A stretch of 64,000 nt of DNA from Cohnella pontilimi (GTDB lineage: Bacteria; Bacillota; Bacilli; Paenibacillales; Paenibacillaceae), in the NCBI RefSeq assembly GCF_005049045.1, contig NZ_SUPK01000009.1:62001-126000 (forward strand). Direction: 5' to 3'. Shown piece after piece: positions 45,256 through 53,713 of this stretch; position 1 is the first letter of the stretch, and the number at the start of each line of letters is the position of its first letter. The notes beneath the pieces are model-generated. The model did not search any database and was not told the DNA's origin. It worked only from the letters and a program-made list of their open reading frames with translations. The position numbers and the translations under genes were made by a program.

Positions 45256-45708
45256 TCAAGCAATCAGTACCTGAATCTCCATTTCGCCGATGCCGTCCAT
45301 GATAAGCGGAACGGTCAGCGCGCGGCGAGCGGTAAAGCTATTGATCTCCGCCATGACTTTCGGAGGGGTGATGTCAACTTGCAGGCCTTGATTGTAAAGC
45401 ATCGTACTTGCGTTGCCGCCGATCATGTTGCCGAGTTCGGAAATCGCGCTGCGGCCCAACTCGTCGATCTCGGTAATCGCAAAACCGCCCATCATGGCCG
45501 ATATCAGCCGAAGGGCGACGCTTTCGCTGAGGCCGAACACGATATCTCCGCTCATTTCGCCGGTCAAACCGATTTGAACCCAGACTTGATGATCCGTGAA
45601 CTTGATGTCCTTCACCGTCAATTGACCCGTGCTGGGGCGTATTTGCACCATCTGCTCGATCACCATTCGCGCGGAGTCCAAAAACGAGTTGATATACTCA
45701 GCTTTCAA
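45256..45708 (-). CDS. cheX: CheX-like chemotaxis phosphatase
   Basis: CheC/CheX/FliY-family protein; CheX removes phosphate from CheY-P. 150 residues from TTG 45708, which gives the expected CheX start (LKAEYINSFLDSA) and has GAGGGG upstream; a start at 45768 would add 20 unusual residues. The phosphatase motif E-x2-N is visible in SAISELGNMIGGNAST (Glu and Asn about residues 95-98). The gene stands alone without chemotaxis or flagellar neighbours. That matches other Bacillales where this orphan is common. Confidence 0.88.
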   Translation of the reverse strand: MKAEYINSFLDSARMVIEQMVQIRPSTGQLTVKDIKFTDHQVWVQIGLTGEMSGDIVFGLSESVALRLISAMMGGFAITEIDELGRSAISELGNMIGGNASTMLYNQGLQVDITPPKVMAEINSFTARRALTVPLIMDGIGEMEIQVLIA

Positions 45709-45902
45709 GCGTGACACGCCCCTCTGTAAGTATGAATCGAATATCTGGCCGAAATCAGTTTCCTTCATTATACTGGACTTACTTGGACAAGTATACCATT
45801 AATTCAACAAAAAACAGGTCTCGAGGTATAGACGTACTGCTCTGAAAGTCCCGGAACGGGTTGAATTTTGTTCGTTATTTTGAGGAAAAAAGGGGAAAAA
45901 GA

Positions 45903-46850
45903 ATGCCGAACATTTGGGCTCATATTCAATACGGGCGGGAGCTGTTGGCTGAACTGGGATTGGCGGGCATGGCGGAAAGCCGGGAGTGGAATGCCGCGTT
46001 CCAGTTAGGGTGCCAGGGTCCGGATTTTTTATTTTACGATCATTTTTTGCCATGGCAGCCGGCGACGCCGCTGAACGATCTCGGCAGCCAAATGCACAGC
46101 GTGCGGTGCGGGCCTTTTCTTCTTTCGCTGTTAGGCCGCGTGAGAGGGCGGGCATTGACCGAACCGGCCGTCGCTTTCAGCTTCGGATTTTTGCTCCATC
46201 ACCTGCTCGACCGGCATCTTCATCCGTTTGTTTTCAGCCGCTCCGGGTTTCGCAAATGGCACCATCAACGGTTCGAGACCGCAATGGACGCGGTGGTGAT
46301 GCATCGGAGAGCCGGTCTTCATACCGGCTCGGTACCGGTTGCGTCGGAGATCGATACCGGGGGAAGGATGCCCGGCGGATTTGCGGCCGAATTTCTGGAT
46401 ACGGCGCGGCTGCATTACCCGGTGTTGGCTGCCCGGATCACGCCGGATCAGTTGGATCAAGCCGTCGCTCAGATGGTGTCGGCCCAGAAGCTGTTCTTCG
46501 ATCCGACCGGGTGGAAAGGCCGTCTGCTCTTCCGCCAGCTGGAGCCGTTCTCTCCCCCGCGCAGACTGCCGGATTGGGATGTGCTCAACGATGCGCATCG
46601 CACGTGGGTGAATCCGTGCGACCGCACGATATACCACACGGAAAGCGCGGATGATCTGTGGGAGGCTGCGCTGCGAGACGGCCGCGCCACCGCCGGAGCC
46701 GCGGTCACCTGGCTGACTGCCGGCCCGGGTGACGACGCATCCGCGCTGCAGGCGGCCTTCGCCGGCCTGCTCGGCGACATCTCCTACGAGACGGGCCGGC
46801 CCTGCGGCTCCGCCTGGATCACGTATGCGGATTCGGTCATTCCGGTGTAA
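45903..46850 (+). CDS. Zinc-dependent phospholipase C family protein
   Basis: 315 residues from ATG 45903 (AGGGGAAAAAG upstream). It starts MPNIWAHIQYGREL and keeps the histidine pattern of the family: FQLGCQGPDFLFYDHF, then LHHLLDRHLHPFVF near residue 105 and the Glu of RFETAMDAVVMHR. These are likely zinc ligands. No signal peptide, so probably cytosolic; the physiological substrate of these bacterial members is unknown, phospholipid being only the family default. It is convergent with the MFS gene, 19 bases apart. Confidence 0.82.
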   Translation: MPNIWAHIQYGRELLAELGLAGMAESREWNAAFQLGCQGPDFLFYDHFLPWQPATPLNDLGSQMHSVRCGPFLLSLLGRVRGRALTEPAVAFSFGFLLHHLLDRHLHPFVFSRSGFRKWHHQRFETAMDAVVMHRRAGLHTGSVPVASEIDTGGRMPGGFAAEFLDTARLHYPVLAARITPDQLDQAVAQMVSAQKLFFDPTGWKGRLLFRQLEPFSPPRRLPDWDVLNDAHRTWVNPCDRTIYHTESADDLWEAALRDGRATAGAAVTWLTAGPGDDASALQAAFAGLLGDISYETGRPCGSAWITYADSVIPV

Positions 46851-46869
46851 CACGGCAGGCAATTAAACT

Positions 46870-48132
46870 TCAACCCGCGAAAGGCCGAATCGCCTCGCGC
46901 TCACCTTTCGCCGTGTTGACGAAGGTGAGCACTGCCATGGCGACGACGAAGAAGAAGGCGACCGCGAGAATGGCGTAACGGCTCGAGTCGGTGAACACTT
47001 TCACCAGCGCGAACATCAGCGGTCCCATGAAGGAGATGAGACGGCTGGTGAAGGTAAGGAAGCCGTTGAACTCGGCCGTACGGTCGGGCGGAATGAGCCG
47101 GCTGTAAATCGCTCTCGCCGTAGCCTGGGAACCGCCCTGCACCAACCCGACAAGCGCCGCAAGAATATAAAAATGAAGCGCGTTTTTCATAAAAAAGCCC
47201 AGCACGACTATAATCAAATACATCATTAAGGAGCCGTACAGCATCCTCTTGCCGCCGACACGCGAGGCCAAAGCCCCGAATGCCACTGTGGCCGGAAACC
47301 CGATGAACTGCGTAATCAGCAGGGCCGTAATCAAGTGGGTCGACTCGATGCCGATCGTCGTTCCATAGCTGGCCGCCATTACAATGACGGTATTGATGCC
47401 GTCAAACAAAAACCAGTAAGCGATCATATATTTCAACAATTCCGGATAATGGCTGATTTCCCGCAGCGTTTGCGCGAGTCGCTTCACGCCTTCCGCCACT
47501 TGGTTCCTTCTCCTCGCCGCTTCCGCAACCGGACGTTCCCGAACATGCCGGAAAATCGGAATGGAAAACAGCAGCCACCAAATGCCGACCATCACGAACG
47601 AAATTTGCGAAGGAGCGGAACCTTCCGCCGGCAGCCCGAACCATGTCGGCTTCAAGATCATCAGCAGATTGACGGCCAGCAGCAGGCCGCCTCCCAAATA
47701 GCCCATGGCGAAGCCTCGTGCGCTTACCCTCTCCCGGTTCGCGGGCGAAGCGACATCGTTCAGCAGCGCATCATAGAAATTGCCCGCTCCGCCGAAGCCG
47801 ATCATGCCCACAACGACCAGCAGCGAAACGAACAACACATCGCCCTTGCCCGGCAACGCCATGCAAACACTGGCCGCCGCGCCGATAAATGTGAAAATGC
47901 GAAGATACGACTTCTTGTTGCCTGCCCGATCCGCCATCGCACCGAGCAGCGGCGACAGCAAGGCAATAACCAGCGCAGCCGCCGTTTGGGTAAAGCCCCA
48001 ATCCGCATCGGTACCTCCGATCGCTTTCACGAAATAAATCGGCATGACCGCCGCCATAATCGTCGTGGCAAACGCCGAATTGGCCCAATCGTACATCACC
48101 CATGCTCTGACCTGCTTCCGGTCGTCCTGCAA
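46870..48132 (-). CDS. UMF1/Atg22-type MFS transporter
   Basis: 420 residues from TTG 48132, chosen because AAGGAG lies 8 bases before it and the GTG at 48177 has none. Twelve membrane segments. Seen: VRAWVMYDWANSAFATT at the start, the signature of the UMF1 family related to yeast Atg22 (vacuolar amino acid export), LLGAMADRAGNKKSYLR as motif A, and SQATARAIYSRLIPPDRTAEFNGF. Many Bacillales carry such a gene (YxiO-like); substrate is unproven, amino acids being likely. It is divergent from the LysR gene. Confidence 0.88.
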   Translation of the reverse strand: MQDDRKQVRAWVMYDWANSAFATTIMAAVMPIYFVKAIGGTDADWGFTQTAAALVIALLSPLLGAMADRAGNKKSYLRIFTFIGAAASVCMALPGKGDVLFVSLLVVVGMIGFGGAGNFYDALLNDVASPANRERVSARGFAMGYLGGGLLLAVNLLMILKPTWFGLPAEGSAPSQISFVMVGIWWLLFSIPIFRHVRERPVAEAARRRNQVAEGVKRLAQTLREISHYPELLKYMIAYWFLFDGINTVIVMAASYGTTIGIESTHLITALLITQFIGFPATVAFGALASRVGGKRMLYGSLMMYLIIVVLGFFMKNALHFYILAALVGLVQGGSQATARAIYSRLIPPDRTAEFNGFLTFTSRLISFMGPLMFALVKVFTDSSRYAILAVAFFFVVAMAVLTFVNTAKGEREAIRPFAG

Positions 48133-48269
48133 ACCGATCGCTCCTTCCGCCAAGCGGCGCTGTCTGACGCTAACCATTCGACAAAGCCATACGGAATCCT
48201 GTACCCGGCGAGCAGCTTTACATAAATTTTATGTGTCCGGCCATGCCGCAAGACCTGTCCTGCAGGGTT

Positions 48270-48298
48270 TTGCGGCCCGCCCCTAAATGCCCTATAAT
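48270..48298 (+). promoter_or_regulatory. Sigma-A promoter of the LysR gene at 48.4 kb
   Basis: TTGCGG, 17 bases, TATAAT; the start codon is about 72 bases downstream. Confidence 0.55.
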
Positions 48299-48370
48299 GG
48301 ACTAAATGACAAAACCTTTTTATATCTTTTCATATGCTGATAAATATATTGAATGCAGGAGGCGGCCCGT

Positions 48371-49273
48371 TTGAACATTAGTCAGCTCGAGACGCTTCTC
48401 ACGATTTCCAAAACGCTCAGTTTCCGCAAAGCGGGAGAGCATTTGAATTTGACCCAGCCCGCCGTTTCCGCGCAGATTAAAAGCCTGGAAGACGAATTCA
48501 AGGCGACGCTCGTGGACCGCAATCATCCGGTGACCTTGACCGATCGGGGCAAAGTATTTCTTGAACATGCGGAACGCATTCTGACCATTGTGGAAGAGTT
48601 GAAGCAGAAGCTGTCCGATCTCGACCATAATCCCCAAGGGCATATCGTGCTCGGGACCACCACCTCGATTGCGATTCAAATTTTGCCGCGGGTGCTTTCC
48701 TATTTTCAGAACCAGTTTCCGCTTATCAAAACGACAATCCAATCGATGTCCTCCTCCCAAGTGCACGCCAGCGTGGAAAACGGCACGGTGGACGTCGGAA
48801 TCGGCTACTTATCCGAGCGAAGCGCGCAAGTCGAAACCTCGGTGCTGTATTACGATACGTTCGAACTCGTTACCTCTCCCCGGCATCCCCTGGCATCGCT
48901 CGAGAAGGTCACGGTGGGTATGCTGAAGGATGTGCCGATGATCATGCTGTCTCCGGACACCCAAGGGCGGCGGTTCGTCGACCGGGTGCTGCGGGAACAC
49001 CAAATTACCCCGAATATCGCCATGGAGCTCAGCAGCAGCGAGGAAGTGAAGCGGATGGCGGAGCTCAACCTGGGGGCTGCGGTCGTTTCCAAGCTGTCGA
49101 TCTCGGGAGAGTTAAAAAGGGGTACATTGAAAATGATACCCGTGAGCGAGCTGGAAGTCAGCCACCCGGTCGGCGTCATTACGAAATCCGGACGTTATTT
49201 GAGCAGCGCGATGAAGCAGTTTTTGAGCGATTTGAAAGGGATGCCCGAAGATCATTTCGTGGGCAGCGAATAA
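48371..49273 (+). CDS. LysR-family transcriptional regulator
   Basis: 300 residues from TTG 48371, which has AGGAGG at ideal spacing. N-terminal wHTH: NISQLETLLTISKTLSFRKAG and LTQPAVSAQIKSLEDEF. The C-terminal periplasmic-binding-like domain (about 90-290) binds an unknown inducer. The layout is like the CysL/CbbR branch of the family. It is divergent from the UMF1 transporter with a 238-base gap and may control it; the next gene downstream (22 bases) encodes a histidinol-phosphatase and could be co-transcribed. Confidence 0.88.
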   Translation: MNISQLETLLTISKTLSFRKAGEHLNLTQPAVSAQIKSLEDEFKATLVDRNHPVTLTDRGKVFLEHAERILTIVEELKQKLSDLDHNPQGHIVLGTTTSIAIQILPRVLSYFQNQFPLIKTTIQSMSSSQVHASVENGTVDVGIGYLSERSAQVETSVLYYDTFELVTSPRHPLASLEKVTVGMLKDVPMIMLSPDTQGRRFVDRVLREHQITPNIAMELSSSEEVKRMAELNLGAAVVSKLSISGELKRGTLKMIPVSELEVSHPVGVITKSGRYLSSAMKQFLSDLKGMPEDHFVGSE

Positions 49274-49295
49274 AGCGAATAAGGAGGATGCGGCC

Positions 49296-50108
49296 GTGAA
49301 ATTCGACTTGCACACCCACAATGAGAGATGCGGACACGCAACGGGAACAATCGAGGATTATATACGCGCGGGGATCGAGGCCGGCCTGTCGGTCATCGGC
49401 ATTTCCGATCATTCTCCCTTTTTCGCCCGTGAGGAAGATCATGCGGTTCCCGGCACGGCGATGGCGAAAAGCGAATTCAGCCGTTATGTGGCGGAAGTGC
49501 TGCGATTGAAGGAAAAGTACGCGGGACGCATCGAGGTGCTGCTCGGCGTGGAATCCGATTTTTTTCCTGAGCATCTGGAGGTTTACCGGCAAGCTTACGA
49601 GCCCTACCCTTTCGACTATATCATCGGATCCGTACATCAAATACACGGCGTCAGCATTTTTAATCGAAACCGGTGGACAAAGCTGAACGAACGGCAAAAA
49701 ACCGATGTGAAAAAAAACTACTACGAACAAATCCGAGACTCCGCGCACACCGGACTTTTTCAAGTGCTGGGGCACATCGACGCCATGAAAGGTTACTATC
49801 CGGCTTTCGTCGACATTGCCGGCGCGGATGCGGAAATCGACGCCGCGCTTCAAGCGGTGGCGGAGCATGACATCGCCATCGAAATCAACACAAGCGGCAA
49901 AACGAAAGACGTTGGCGGTTGGTACCCTTCCGATGCGATTCTGGAAAGGGCTCTTCATTTCGGGGTCGATGTCACGTTCGGATCGGATGCGCATGTACCG
50001 GGCCGGGTCGGTGACGAATTGGACCTTGTCCGCTCAAGGCTGAAGGAAATCGGGTTTAAGCGTTGGGTGTTTTATCGCCAAAAACAAAAGATCGTCGTGC
50101 CGCTGTGA
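49296..50108 (+). CDS. PHP-family histidinol-phosphatase (HisJ-like)
   Basis: Expected to dephosphorylate histidinol phosphate in histidine synthesis. 270 residues, near the 268 of B. subtilis HisJ. PHP metal motifs: DLHTHNERCGHA near residue 4, ISDHSPF near 43, the Glu of GVESDFFPEH, SVHQIHG, HIDAMKGY and the late SDAHVPG. The start is GTG at 49296 with AAGGAGG. No other his genes are near. PHP enzymes also include other phosphoesterases, so the substrate is inferred from family resemblance. Confidence 0.85.
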   Translation: MKFDLHTHNERCGHATGTIEDYIRAGIEAGLSVIGISDHSPFFAREEDHAVPGTAMAKSEFSRYVAEVLRLKEKYAGRIEVLLGVESDFFPEHLEVYRQAYEPYPFDYIIGSVHQIHGVSIFNRNRWTKLNERQKTDVKKNYYEQIRDSAHTGLFQVLGHIDAMKGYYPAFVDIAGADAEIDAALQAVAEHDIAIEINTSGKTKDVGGWYPSDAILERALHFGVDVTFGSDAHVPGRVGDELDLVRSRLKEIGFKRWVFYRQKQKIVVPL

Positions 50109-50123
50109 CGAAAAGCGGTCTAT

Positions 50124-50155
50124 AAAAAAAGGAACCCGCCAACGGTGGCAGGTTC
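50124..50155 (-). terminator. Terminator-like hairpin with no minus-strand gene upstream
   Basis: GAACCTGCCACCGTTGGCGGGTTC on the minus strand, then CCTTTTTTT. Oriented against both flanking plus-strand genes; on the plus strand no T-run follows it. Confidence 0.5.
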
Positions 50156-50324
50156 AACAGAATATGAAAAAAGGGGGTCTTGGAACTAATTGTATCCGGG
50201 CTCTGCGACAGACACGTAACAGCAATGTTTCAATTGTGTAACAAAATGGGTACCAGATTTCAGCCCCGTTCGACCCATGTTCATGGTAATATATGTACTA
50301 CACCGGGAGAAGGGGGTTTCCATC

Positions 50325-51287
50325 GTGGACAAGAACTCCGGGGAAGCTTACGATTTTCACCATTTGGAGCACGTCAAGGAACAGTCGAAATCCCGCAAAA
50401 CGCTGTGGATTACGCTGATTCTCACTTTGTTTTTTACCGTCGTCGAGATTGTCGGCGGATTGCTGTCCAATTCGCTCGCGCTTTTGTCGGATTCCGCTCA
50501 TATGGTGTCCGACGTCGTGGCGCTCGGCCTGAGTATGGCAGCGATCTACTTATCAACCCGTCAACCTAACGCCAAATACACGTTCGGCTATCTGCGCTTC
50601 GAAATTATTGCTTCCTTCCTCAACGGGCTCGCGCTTTGCGTCATTGCGGCCGGCATTTTTTATGAGGGCATCAGACGGTTCATTCATCCCGAGCCGTTGG
50701 AATTCGGACTGATGATCACGATCGCGTCGATCGGGTTCGTCGTCAACCTCGTGCTGACGATCGTGCTCAGCCGCAGCCATCATGAAGAAGAGAATTTGAA
50801 CATCCAAAGCGCTTTGTGGCATTTTATCGGCGATCTGCTCAGTTCAGCAGGCGTTATCCTAGCAGCTATTATTATTTACTTCACCGATTGGCTGTTCATG
50901 GATCCGCTGATCAGTATGATCATCGGCGGCATTATATTTACGGGCGGCGCCAAAATCCTCCGCGAGTCTACACGGATTTTGATGGAATCGGTGCCGGAAA
51001 AGTTCGACCTCGAGGAAATCCGCAAGGAGCTCGGCAAGGTCGAAGGTGTCGAGGACGTTCACGAAATGCATTTGTGGGCCGTGTCCACCGATCATTATTC
51101 GCTGACGGCTCACATGTTCATTCGCGAAGACATTCAGCCGTTCTGCATCATTCTGGCCGCCAACGAGATGCTGAAGGAAAAGTACGGTATCACCCACTCC
51201 ACGCTGCAAATGGAACATGCCACGATTCACCCTCACGGGGAATACGGCAAGCAGTTCCTGCTTCACCGGGAAGAGCGGCGGAACTGA
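50325..51287 (+). CDS. Cation diffusion facilitator (zinc/divalent metal exporter)
   Basis: Membrane exporter of Zn2+ or similar ions in exchange for protons. 320 residues from GTG 50325 (GAAGGGGG upstream; an earlier ATG at 50277 lacks a ribosome site). Six transmembrane helices, with the metal sites HMVSD in helix 2 (SDSAHMVSDVVALG) and HFIGDLLSS in helix 5, the typical HxxxD pair. The C-terminal cytosolic domain (about 230-300) has EGVEDVHEMHLWAVS and ends HTIHPHG-like (HATIHPHGE). Resembles CzcD of B. subtilis. No CzrA-type repressor is adjacent. Confidence 0.9.
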   Translation: MDKNSGEAYDFHHLEHVKEQSKSRKTLWITLILTLFFTVVEIVGGLLSNSLALLSDSAHMVSDVVALGLSMAAIYLSTRQPNAKYTFGYLRFEIIASFLNGLALCVIAAGIFYEGIRRFIHPEPLEFGLMITIASIGFVVNLVLTIVLSRSHHEEENLNIQSALWHFIGDLLSSAGVILAAIIIYFTDWLFMDPLISMIIGGIIFTGGAKILRESTRILMESVPEKFDLEEIRKELGKVEGVEDVHEMHLWAVSTDHYSLTAHMFIREDIQPFCIILAANEMLKEKYGITHSTLQMEHATIHPHGEYGKQFLLHREERRN

Positions 51288-51309
51288 TCCATTGCCCGTT
51301 GACGAAGAA

Positions 51310-51360
51310 GGACCCTGCAGTGGCAGCATCTGCCGCCATCGCAGGGTCCTCATTTATTTT
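51310..51360 (+). terminator. Intrinsic terminator of the cation diffusion facilitator gene
   Basis: GGACCCTGC / GCAGGGTCC with an inner GGCAG-CTGCC stem, then TCATTTATTTT. Confidence 0.8.
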
Positions 51361-51444
51361 AAAGGAAGCTGTGGAATCCTAGCCTTATTGAAACAAAGCC
51401 GCATCAAGGGAGAAATCCCCTGTGACCGGACGGACAATTTATTT

Positions 51445-51518
51445 ATTTACTTACTAATGTCAAGTATAATACAATTGTATAGTATTTACTTACTTTTCTG
51501 AAGCGCATGTGTTAAAAT
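51445..51518 (+). promoter_or_regulatory. Operator-like palindrome and promoter of the hxlR-type gene
   Basis: A perfect 12-bp palindrome, ATACAATTGTAT (51469-51480), is flanked by two direct copies of ATTTACTTACT (51445-51455 and 51484-51494). TATAAT (51465-51470) overlaps the palindrome. An extended -10 TGT-TAAAAT (51510-51518) lies closer to the gene. Confidence 0.5.
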
Positions 51519-51574
51519 AGAGGAAAATCCTCAATCCCTGTCAACCGCGCTTCTCACCAAAGGGGGAAAAGTGT

Positions 51575-51883
51575 ATGGATTTTACGAGAATGTGCCCCAA
51601 ATACGAAGCGGCAGCCGACCTGCTGGGCAAAAAGTGGACGGGACTCATCATTCGCGTCCTCATGGGCGGCCCTAAGCGGTTCAAAGATATGAAGGAACAA
51701 ATTCCGGATATGAGCGACAAAATGCTCACCGATCGCATGAAGGAACTCGAATCGCTCGGCGTGGTGAAGCGCTCCGTGTATCCGGAGATGCCGGTTCGCA
51801 TCGAATACGAACTCACCGACAAAGGCAAAGATTTGCAAGAAGTCATTGAGTCGATTCAAGACTGGGGCGACAAGTGGATGTAA
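51575..51883 (+). CDS. HxlR-family transcriptional regulator
   Basis: 102-residue winged-helix repressor or activator that binds as a dimer. Seen: the N-terminal Cys in MDFTRMCPKYEAAADLLGKKW, the HTH region FKDMKEQIPDMSDKMLTDRMKELESLG and the wing VEYELTDKGKDL-like stretch (IEYELTDKGKDLQEV). Members of this family often sense electrophiles through the N-terminal cysteine and control a divergent reductase; here there is no such neighbour. GGGGG is well placed before the ATG. The palindrome upstream suggests autoregulation. Confidence 0.9.
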   Translation: MDFTRMCPKYEAAADLLGKKWTGLIIRVLMGGPKRFKDMKEQIPDMSDKMLTDRMKELESLGVVKRSVYPEMPVRIEYELTDKGKDLQEVIESIQDWGDKWM

Positions 51884-51895
51884 CCGGAAATAGCA

Positions 51896-51926
51896 AAAAG
51901 ACCGTTCCCCTCGGAACGGTCTTTTT
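51896..51926. terminator. Bidirectional terminator after the HxlR gene
   Basis: AAAAAGACCGTTCC / GGAACGGTCTTTTT with a CCTC-type loop; both strands have a T-run, fitting the two convergent genes on either side. Confidence 0.9.
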
Positions 51927-51939
51927 GTTGTGCGCCTTC

Positions 51940-52638
51940 TCACGCATTCAACTGCGGCTCTCGCAGCGCGTCCATAGAAATCGGCATCGCTTCCTGCTCG
52001 ATCGCCGGCGTGTTCCGCGGTTGTTTGCCGGATATGCTTTTGACCCACCCGGCATACAACCGGCCCATCGCCCGGAGGATCACCGGTACCAGCAGCACGA
52101 GCACCAACCCCACTCCGCCGTACACCCACGAACGCAAGTAGGACGACCAATCGGCAAACAGACTGTTCATCAAATAATCGTCGGCAAACAGATCATAGGC
52201 GTACATTCTGACGCTCACCTGGTAAGCTAGCGGCGAGAGCATGACCGCCCAGGCCGTGACCGGCAGGACGATCGCCGCAACGAACGCCGCTATGCCGATC
52301 GGCAGCTGTAATAGTCCGTACAACAAGCTGCGGTAGGAACGTCCCTGAACCAGCACGGCCAGCAGCGCTTTCCAGCCTTTCCACTGTCCCGTATGCTCGC
52401 TTGTCACGATCGGCTCATCTGTGGATCCATTCCGCCAATGATCCGTATACCTGCGCTCCGCGTCCATCATGCGGGTGCTCAGCACCAGCGTTTCCGCCAA
52501 TAAAGGCAGCCCTATAAGAAAAACCGACAACGGCAGGCTCACGGATAAACCAGCCACCACCGTGAGGAGAGACGCCATTCCTTTCGGCAGCGATAAGATC
52601 AGCATCGTCCAAGCTCTTCCCGCGCTCTGCTTCTTCAT
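51940..52638 (-). CDS. Membrane protein with a 'putative sensor' domain
   Basis: 232 residues with hydrophobic segments near 10-28, 31-50, 105-130 and 155-200. The pattern FLIGLPLLAETLVLSTRMMDAERR (first half) and a long extracytoplasmic stretch (YDLFADDYLMNSLF) resemble the putative-sensor domain found at the N-terminus of some histidine kinases, here without a kinase. The ATG at 52638 is preferred; a GTG two codons earlier is possible. The C-terminus is a short charged tail. Stand-alone versions are common in Gram-positive bacteria and their function is unknown. Confidence 0.65.
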   Translation of the reverse strand: MKKQSAGRAWTMLILSLPKGMASLLTVVAGLSVSLPLSVFLIGLPLLAETLVLSTRMMDAERRYTDHWRNGSTDEPIVTSEHTGQWKGWKALLAVLVQGRSYRSLLYGLLQLPIGIAAFVAAIVLPVTAWAVMLSPLAYQVSVRMYAYDLFADDYLMNSLFADWSSYLRSWVYGGVGLVLVLLVPVILRAMGRLYAGWVKSISGKQPRNTPAIEQEAMPISMDALREPQLNA

Positions 52639-52899
52639 GTTCACAAGTCCCCGCTTTCCCTGTTCTGCAACCCATTGTACGGGATTCGCACCGTTGTCGA
52701 ATCCGCTTGCAGACGGGATGTGCGCTCGACCCAGGTCTAGTCATGCGAATCAGCTCGTATGTATTCCGCCCCTTTTGCCGTTATCCCGTTGACTCAGGTT
52801 GTCGACTTCCCTTGCCCCACAACAATCCTGAACGAGGGGGATAACCATAAAAGGATTTTTTCGGAGAAACCGGCCTCTGTGCAATTTACACTTATTGTT
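52639..52899. other. Intergenic region without a gene
   Basis: About 260 bases between the sensor-like gene and the sdhB terminator. No convincing coding potential; a weak -10-like TACAAT lies near 52677 on the minus strand. Nothing else was recognised. Confidence 0.5.
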
Positions 52900-52934
52900 A
52901 AAAAAAGAGCCTGTTGATTCTCATCAACAGGCTC
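52900..52934 (-). terminator. Intrinsic terminator of sdhCAB
   Basis: Perfect 12-bp stem GAGCCTGTTGAT / ATCAACAGGCTC followed on the minus strand by seven T, 12 bases past the sdhB stop. Confidence 0.92.
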
Positions 52935-52945
52935 TCTGGAATATG

Positions 52946-53710
52946 TTACATGCCCAGCCACTTTTTGAACAGATGCTTGGTGGTGTCTTTGTTTATTGCT
53001 GCAATCGAAGTCGTGAGCGGAATGCCTTTCGGGCAAGAGCGCACGCAGTTTTGCGAGTTGCCGCAGCCTTCAATGCCGCCCTCGTCCATCAGCGCTTCCA
53101 GACGCTCATGCGCGTTCATCTCGCCCGTCGGGTGAGCGTTGAACAAGCGCACTTGCGAGATCGCGGCCGGTCCGATGAAGGAGTTGCGATCGTTGACGTT
53201 CGGGCATGCTTCGAGGCAAACGCCGCACGTCATGCACTTAGACAGCTCGTACGCCCACTGACGCTTCGATTCGGCCATCCGGGGTCCCGGTCCGAGATCG
53301 TAGGTTCCGTCGATCGGAATCCACGCTTTCACTTTTTTCAGTGCTTGGAACATCCGCTCGCGGTTAATGACAAGGTCACGGACAACCGGGAACGTGGACA
53401 TCGGCTCCAGCCGGATCGGCTGCTCCAGCTTATCGACCAGCGCCGAGCAAGCTTGGCGGGGTTTGCCGTTGATGACCATAGAGCAGGCGCCGCAAACTTC
53501 TTCAAGACAGTTAGACTCCCATACGACCGGAGTCGTTTTGGCACCGTCCGCTTTGACGGGGTTTCGCTGAATCTCCATGAGCGCACTGATTACGTTCATG
53601 TTCGGACGATAAGGAATTTCAAACTCTTCCGTGTAAGGAGCAGCTTCCGGGCGTTCCCGGCGCGTGATGATGAACTTGACCGTACGTTGTTTGGTTGCCG
53701 TTTCCGCCAT
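52946..53710 (-). CDS. sdhB: Succinate dehydrogenase iron-sulfur subunit
   Basis: Carries electrons from the flavin of SdhA to the membrane cytochrome. 254 residues. Seen: the 2Fe-2S ligands in CLEEVCGACSM and the later QAC, then CMTCGVCLEACP for 4Fe-4S and NCVRSCPKGIP for the third cluster. GGAGG precedes the ATG, and it begins only three bases after the sdhA stop. It is the last gene of the sdhCAB operon, closed by a strong terminator. Confidence 0.97.
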   Translation of the reverse strand: MAETATKQRTVKFIITRRERPEAAPYTEEFEIPYRPNMNVISALMEIQRNPVKADGAKTTPVVWESNCLEEVCGACSMVINGKPRQACSALVDKLEQPIRLEPMSTFPVVRDLVINRERMFQALKKVKAWIPIDGTYDLGPGPRMAESKRQWAYELSKCMTCGVCLEACPNVNDRNSFIGPAAISQVRLFNAHPTGEMNAHERLEALMDEGGIEGCGNSQNCVRSCPKGIPLTTSIAAINKDTTKHLFKKWLGM

Positions 53711-53713
53711 CGT

